DNA from: Gammaproteobacteria bacterium
GTDB lineage: Bacteria > Pseudomonadota > Gammaproteobacteria > Steroidobacterales > Steroidobacteraceae
Direction of reading: 5' to 3'
Assembly: GCA_003137095.1 (NCBI GenBank)
Contig: PLET01000043.1
Coordinates: 1 to 44,592 of the forward strand
DNA length: 44,592 nucleotides
In this document: in pieces, positions 40,456-44,592 of the stretch
Layout: the number at the start of each line of letters is the position of its first letter
How positions within the stretch are numbered: the first letter of the stretch is position 1
Notes under the pieces: model-generated
Database searches by the model: none
The model's input: only the letters and a program-made list of their open reading frames with translations
Told to the model about the DNA's origin: nothing
Translations under genes and position numbers: made by a program

Positions 40456-42443
40456 CCCGCAGCGGCGCGCTCGAAGCCCGCAGCGCTACGGCCGGGCCCC
40501 CGGCCCTCGACCAATCGCCGCTCGAGGCCGGCCTCTATGCGGCGCGCGACGCGTTGCTCGGGCTGCAGCACGCCGCGGGTCACTGGCTGTTCGAGCTCGA
40601 GGCGGACTGCACCATACCGGCCGAATACATCTTGATGCTGCATTTCCTCGACGAACTCGATCCGCCGCTGGAGGCCCGGATCGCCGCGTATCTGCGCGCG
40701 CATCAGGCCGGGCACGGCGGCTGGCCGCTCTATTACGGCGGCGAATTCGACATCAGCTGCAGCGTCAAGGCCTACTTCGCCCTGAAGCTCGCCGGCGACA
40801 GTCCCGACGCGCCGCATATGCGCCGGGCGCGCGAGGCGATTCTCGCCTTCGGCGGCGCCGCGCGGGCCAATGTCTTCACGCGCATTGCGCTCGCGCTGTA
40901 CGGCGAGCTGCCCTGGCGCGGCGTGCCTTATATCCCGGTCGAGATCATGCTGCTGCCGCGCTGGTTTCCGTTCCATCTCGACAAGGTGTCCTACTGGTCG
41001 CGCACGGTGATGGTGCCGCTGTTCATTCTATGCACCTACAAGCCGCTCGCGCGCAATCCGCGCCAGGTGCACATCCGCGAGCTGTTCAGCACGCCGCCCG
41101 AGCAGGAGCGCCGCTATTTCCGGCTGCCCCCGGAGCGCGACGGACTGCTCGCCAAGATGTTTCTCGCATTGGATCGTTGCGCGCGGCTGATCGATCCGTT
41201 CATTCCCAAGGCCATGCGGGCGGCGGCCACGCGCCGCGCCGAGGCCTGGGTGCTCGAGCGGCTGAATGGCGAGGACGGTCTCGGCGCGATTTTTCCGGCG
41301 ATGGTGAATGCCCTCGAGGCGCTGGTCCTGCTCGGCTATCCGCCGGATGAGCCGCGCCGCGTGACCGCCAAGCGCGCGCTGGAAAAGCTGCTGGTGCAGA
41401 CCCCGTCGGGCACCTATTGCCAGCCCTGCGTGTCGCCCGTCTGGGACACGGCCCTCGCCGCCCTGGCCATGCAGGAGCTGCGCAACGGCGCGGCCGACGC
41501 CGAGGTCGCCGACGCCAAAGTCGACGACGTCGAAGCCGGCGCTGCGGCCGAGCGCGCGCTCGACTGGCTGGCGCCGCGGCAGCTGCTCGAGGAGCCGGGC
41601 GACTGGCGGGTGTCGCGCCCGCGGCTGCCGGGCGGCGGCTGGGCCTTTCAGTTCGCCAACGCCTTCTATCCCGATCTCGACGACACCGCGGTGATCGTCT
41701 GGGCCATGCACCGCGCCGCCGATCGCTCCCGCCATGCCCAGGCGATCGGGCGTGCGCTCGACTGGCTGGTCGGCATGCAAAGCCGCAGCGGCGGCTTCGG
41801 CGCCTTCGACGTCGACAACACGCACTTCAGGCTCAACCAGATTCCCTTCGCGGACCACGGCGCGCTGCTCGATCCGCCCACCAGCGACGTCACGGCGCGC
41901 GTGGTGACGGCCCTGGCGCTGGTGGGGCGCGAGGCGGACCGCGCGGCCCTGCAACGGGCCATCGGCTTCCTGCGCCGCGAACAGACACCGGACGGCGCCT
42001 GGTTCGGCCGTTGGGGCACCAACTATGTCTACGGCACCTGGTCGGTGCTTACCGCCTTTGCGCAGGCCGGCATCGGCGCCGGCGATTCCTGTGTGCGGCG
42101 CGCCGTCGACTGGCTCGAGCGGCGGCAAAACGCCGACGGCGGCTGGGGCGAGAGCAATGACAGCTATGCCCGGGCGCTGCGTGAGGGTGAAGTGACGCCG
42201 AGCACGGCGCACCAGAGCGCCTGGGCGCTGCTCGCGTTGCTGGCCGCCGGCGAAGCGCACTCCTCCGCGGTGCGGCGCGGCGTCGAGTATCTGCTGCGAA
42301 CCCAGCGCGCGGACGGACTGTGGAGCGATCCCTGGTACACCGCGCCCGGCTTTCCGCGGGTGTTCTATTTGAAGTATCACGGCTACAGCGCCTATTTCCC
42401 GCTGTGGGCATTGGCCGCCTATCGCAATCATCGCCGCTCATGA
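40452..42443 (+). CDS. shc: squalene-hopene cyclase
   Basis: This 663-residue membrane-bound cyclase converts squalene to hopene/hopanol. The catalytic DXDD motif is DLDD at 408-411 in AFYPDLDDTAVIVWAMH. Several QW repeats are visible (QHAAGHWLFELE, QSRSGGFGAFD, QTPDGAWFGRWG, QNADGGWGESND, QRADGLWSDPWY). The hydrophobic membrane-entry segment is around 180-195. A low-complexity Ala/Asp/Val insertion (about 346-366) lies on a loop before the second domain. The TTG start overlaps the squalene synthase stop; the open frame extending far upstream is a shadow. It is followed by hpnG with an ATGA overlap. Confidence 0.96.
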   Translation: MTRSGALEARSATAGPPALDQSPLEAGLYAARDALLGLQHAAGHWLFELEADCTIPAEYILMLHFLDELDPPLEARIAAYLRAHQAGHGGWPLYYGGEFDISCSVKAYFALKLAGDSPDAPHMRRAREAILAFGGAARANVFTRIALALYGELPWRGVPYIPVEIMLLPRWFPFHLDKVSYWSRTVMVPLFILCTYKPLARNPRQVHIRELFSTPPEQERRYFRLPPERDGLLAKMFLALDRCARLIDPFIPKAMRAAATRRAEAWVLERLNGEDGLGAIFPAMVNALEALVLLGYPPDEPRRVTAKRALEKLLVQTPSGTYCQPCVSPVWDTALAALAMQELRNGAADAEVADAKVDDVEAGAAAERALDWLAPRQLLEEPGDWRVSRPRLPGGGWAFQFANAFYPDLDDTAVIVWAMHRAADRSRHAQAIGRALDWLVGMQSRSGGFGAFDVDNTHFRLNQIPFADHGALLDPPTSDVTARVVTALALVGREADRAALQRAIGFLRREQTPDGAWFGRWGTNYVYGTWSVLTAFAQAGIGAGDSCVRRAVDWLERRQNADGGWGESNDSYARALREGEVTPSTAHQSAWALLALLAAGEAHSSAVRRGVEYLLRTQRADGLWSDPWYTAPGFPRVFYLKYHGYSAYFPLWALAAYRNHRRS

Positions 42444-43105
42444 TCGGCGTGGTCTGTGCGCTGGCCGCCGAGGCCAGGCCGCTCGCGCGCCTCGCCGGCG
42501 CCTCGGTGTCGGTGAGCGGCATGGGCGGGGATGCGGCCGCCGCGGCGGCTCGCGCCCTCATCGACTCGGGCGCCACGGCGCTCTTGAGCTGGGGATTGGC
42601 CGGCGCACTGGACCCGGCGCTGGCGGCCGGCGCGCTGTTCCTGCCGAGCTGCGTCATGGCATCGGGCGGCGCCGCCTTGGACATGGCACCGGCCTGGCAC
42701 CAGCGGCTGCGTGCCGCGCTCGCAGATCAGCACCCCATCGCGCGCGGCACGCTGCTCACCAGCGCGCGCGCCCTTGGCAGCGCCGCCGCCAAGGCGGCGG
42801 CCTTTCGCGACACCGGCGCGCTGGCGGTGGACATGGAGTGCCTGCCGGTGGCGCAGGTGGCCGCGGCGCACGGCCTGCCCTTCGTCGCCATCAAGGTCAT
42901 CGTCGATCGCGCCGCCGATGATCTGCCGCGCGCGGTGGCCGCGGCCGCGGATGCCGCGGGCCGGCTGCACCTGTGGCGCCTGCTCGGGGCGCTGGCGCGT
43001 TCACCCGCGGATCTTGCACCGCTGTCGCGCCTGGCGCTGCGCTATCGGGCCGCGAGCCGCACCCTGGCGGCGGCGGCGCGCCTCGGCTCGCTGGCGCCCG
43101 CGTGA
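42440..43105 (+). CDS. hpnG: hopanoid nucleosidase/phosphorylase HpnG
   Basis: This 221-residue protein of the purine nucleoside phosphorylase/MTA nucleosidase superfamily removes adenine from adenosylhopane to give ribosylhopane. IGVVCALAAEARPLARLAG opens the fold. SGMGGDAAAAAARALIDSGATALLSWGLAGALDP is the phosphate/ribose region, and AVDMECLPVAQVAAAHGLPFVAIKVIVD contains the substrate-binding Met-Glu and the catalytic Asp. It is coupled to shc and hpnA by 4-bp overlaps and acts directly after HpnH. Confidence 0.92.
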   Translation: MIGVVCALAAEARPLARLAGASVSVSGMGGDAAAAAARALIDSGATALLSWGLAGALDPALAAGALFLPSCVMASGGAALDMAPAWHQRLRAALADQHPIARGTLLTSARALGSAAAKAAAFRDTGALAVDMECLPVAQVAAAHGLPFVAIKVIVDRAADDLPRAVAAAADAAGRLHLWRLLGALARSPADLAPLSRLALRYRAASRTLAAAARLGSLAPA

Positions 43106-44085
43106 AGGCCCTGGTGACCGGGGCCACCGGCTTCGTCGGTGCGGCGGTCGCGCGCGCGCTTGGGCGTGCGGATTGGCAGCTGCGCGCCCTGGTGCGCGCG
43201 AATTCCGACCGGCGCAATCTCCAGGGCCTGGCGGTGGACGTGGTTACCGGCGATCTTGGCGACCCGGACTCGCTGCGGCGCGCTCTCACCGGCGTCGATG
43301 CCCTGTTTCACGTGGCGGCGGATTACCGGCTGGGTGCGCGCGATCCGCGGCAGCTCTACGCGGTCAATGTGGAGGGCACCCGCAACATCTTAAGGGCCGC
43401 GCAGGCGAGCGGCGTGAGCCGGGTGGTCTATACCAGCAGCGTCGCCACCATCGGCCTGCCGGCCGACGGCTCGCCGGGCAGCGAAACGACGGCGGCCGGC
43501 CTTAAGGACATGATTGGCCATTACAAGCGCTCGAAATTTCAGGCGGAACAGGTGGCCTTGGAGGCGGCGCGCGGCGGCCAGCCCGTGGTCATCGTCAATC
43601 CCTCGACGCCCATCGGGCCGGGAGACGTGAAGCCGACGCCCACCGGCCAATTGGTGCTGGATGCGGCCGCCGGACGCATGCCCGCCTATGTCGACACCGG
43701 GCTCAACATCGTGCACGTCGATGATGTGGCCGCGGGGCACCTGCTAGCCTTTGAACGCGGCCGGGTGGGCGAGCGCTACATTCTGGGCGGCGAGGACTTG
43801 ATGCTGCGCGATATCCTGGCCCTGATCGCGCCCCTGGTGGGACGCCGGCCGCCGCGCATCCGCCTGCCCTACGCCGCGGTGCTGCCGCTCGCCTACGCGG
43901 CCGAGTTCGCGGCCCGCCTCACCGGCGGCTCGACCCGTATCACCGTCGAGGGGGTGCGCATGGCACGCAAGCGCATGTTCTTCTCGAGCGCCAAAGCGGT
44001 GCGTGAGCTCGGCTATCATTGGCGCCCGCCCGCGCGGGCCTTTGAAGATGCCGTCGCCTGGCTGCGCGATCAGGGTCTAATATAG
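43102..44085 (+). CDS. hpnA: hopanoid-associated NAD-dependent epimerase/dehydrogenase HpnA
   Basis: This 327-residue extended short-chain dehydrogenase has the nucleotide-binding motif GATGFVGAAVAR (7-18). The catalytic YxxxK is Tyr141 and Lys145 (HYKRSKFQAE), with Ser in YTSSVATIG. STPIGPGDVKPTPTGQLVLD and GLNIVHVDDVAAGHLLAFERG match HpnA proteins closely. Its exact reaction in hopanoid synthesis is not settled; the family is related to 3-beta-hydroxysteroid dehydrogenase/decarboxylases such as those acting after Rieske C-4 oxidation of bacterial sterols. GTG start, GTGA overlap with hpnG. The Rieske gene begins 4 bp after its stop. Confidence 0.93.
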   Translation: MKALVTGATGFVGAAVARALGRADWQLRALVRANSDRRNLQGLAVDVVTGDLGDPDSLRRALTGVDALFHVAADYRLGARDPRQLYAVNVEGTRNILRAAQASGVSRVVYTSSVATIGLPADGSPGSETTAAGLKDMIGHYKRSKFQAEQVALEAARGGQPVVIVNPSTPIGPGDVKPTPTGQLVLDAAAGRMPAYVDTGLNIVHVDDVAAGHLLAFERGRVGERYILGGEDLMLRDILALIAPLVGRRPPRIRLPYAAVLPLAYAAEFAARLTGGSTRITVEGVRMARKRMFFSSAKAVRELGYHWRPPARAFEDAVAWLRDQGLI

Positions 44086-44089
44086 GTCC

Positions 44090-44592
44090 ATGAGCCTCAA
44101 CACGGCCAACTCGCCCAACGCCTTCGACCTGCGCCGCATTGGCGCGCACCCGGATCATTGGTATCCGCTCGCCTGGTCCCATGAGCTCAAGCCGGGAAAC
44201 ACGCTCGGCCGGCAATTCGCCGGGCAGCCCATCGTGCTCTATCGCGGCGCCGGTGGCGATGTGTACGCGCTCGAGGATCGCTGCGCGCACCGCCAGGTGC
44301 CGCTGCATCTCGGCGTGGTGTGCGGCGAGCAGCTCAAATGCCATTATCACGGCTGGACCTATGACGGCAGCGGCGCCTGCGTGGACGTGCCGTATCTCGG
44401 CAAGGAGCGGCTGCCGAACGGCGTGCGCCGCTATCCGGCGCGCGAGGTGGACGGTTTGATCCTGGTCTTTCCCGGCGATCCGGGCCTGGCCGACGCGCGC
44501 CTGCCCGCGGCCTTGGGCTCGGCGCGCCGCAGGGATTACAAGACCCGGCGCCTGAACCGCGAGGTCGCCTGCCACTACACCTTCATGCACGA
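44090..44592 (+). CDS. Rieske non-heme iron oxygenase, N-terminal part (cut by window end)
   Basis: The first 167 residues contain the Rieske [2Fe-2S] domain: Cys65-x-His67 (DRCAHRQVPLHLG) and Cys84-x-x-His87 (KCHYHGWTYDGSG). The frame then reaches VACHYTFMHD, where the mononuclear iron domain of such oxygenases begins, and is cut by the window. It lies 4 bp after hpnA, so it is probably co-transcribed, although TAATAT 6 nt before its ATG could give a private leaderless promoter. In this position it is a candidate hopanoid or other triterpenoid oxygenase. No reductase partner is visible in the window. Confidence 0.9.
   Translation, partial: MSLNTANSPNAFDLRRIGAHPDHWYPLAWSHELKPGNTLGRQFAGQPIVLYRGAGGDVYALEDRCAHRQVPLHLGVVCGEQLKCHYHGWTYDGSGACVDVPYLGKERLPNGVRRYPAREVDGLILVFPGDPGLADARLPAALGSARRRDYKTRRLNREVACHYTFMH

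Noticed and set aside
41028..42431. A 467-codon minus-strand frame within shc
   Set aside because: An antisense shadow with no motif; the plus strand has DXDD and QW motifs.
39153..42443. A 1096-codon open frame apparently fusing a new N-terminal domain to squalene-hopene cyclase
   Set aside because: The first 433 codons are antisense or out-of-frame to the DXS-like and squalene synthase genes, are Arg/Ala/Gly/His-rich and match nothing. The TTGA overlap at 40452 gives a natural start.
1..44592. Search for tRNA, rRNA, CRISPR arrays, insertion sequences and phage genes
   Set aside because: No cloverleaf with conserved T-loop, no spaced direct repeats and no transposase, integrase or phage structural protein frames were seen by eye.

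Overview
The window is a GC-rich, densely packed bacterial chromosome segment with about 45 recognisable genes. Many neighbours overlap by 4 bp (ATGA, GTGA or TTGA), and GTG and TTG starts are common. Together with a hopanoid gene cluster, type I Idi, a bacterioferritin/Bfd pair with a Fur-like box, a NodT/EmrAB-type tripartite pump and a 4-hydroxyproline pathway, this suggests a Gram-negative proteobacterium, probably a gammaproteobacterium. That placement is an inference. I see no rRNA, tRNA, insertion sequence, prophage or CRISPR array.

Layout. 1-4.7 kb: a membrane PAS-PAS-PAS histidine kinase overlapping a single-domain response regulator, then a secreted PHB-depolymerase-like esterase. 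4.7-14.6 kb: small metabolic and regulatory genes: a PEP mutase/isocitrate lyase-family enzyme, a secreted cysteine-rich unknown, a PPOX protein, an ArsR-SRPBCC pair, an exported-looking DUF711 protein, an acyl-CoA ligase, a PadR-membrane protein-GNAT operon, a YciI-like/YjbR/lipoprotein operon, and a decayed toxin-antitoxin remnant. 14.6-17.8 kb: three hydroxyproline catabolism genes (D-hydroxyproline dehydrogenase-like, 4-hydroxyproline epimerase, DapA-family deaminase). 17.8-22 kb: bfd-bfr with a Fur-like promoter, an OmpA-domain protein, and an apparent deletion scar fusing a truncated cytochrome c peroxidase-like gene head to head with the tail of another gene. These are followed by a 2OG-Fe(II) oxygenase and an alpha/beta hydrolase with an altered nucleophile. 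22-28 kb: alcohol dehydrogenase, a very acidic protein, and a complete HlyD/DHA2/NodT efflux operon. 28-35 kb: PRC-barrel and DUF4142 envelope/stress genes, an orphan polyamine-type binding lipoprotein, two transporters and a secreted unknown.

35-44.6 kb is the most coherent and interesting part: an isoprenoid and hopanoid locus. Idi, HpnH and IspA lie in one tight run. A squalene synthase-like protein, squalene-hopene cyclase, HpnG, HpnA and a Rieske oxygenase (cut by the window end) form a second. Together they can take IPP/DMAPP to FPP, squalene, hopene, adenosylhopane and ribosylhopane, with a possible further oxidation and reduction step by the Rieske protein and HpnA. Between the two runs, on the opposite strand, is a DXS homologue with an intact frame that has lost most of the cofactor and substrate motifs of DXS. 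It is the best candidate here for something undescribed.

A second recurring signal is a -10-like hexamer (TATACT, TAGACT, CATACT or TATCAT) placed 6-8 nt before the start codon of genes that lack a Shine-Dalgarno sequence, which points to leaderless mRNAs for several regulators and first genes of operons.
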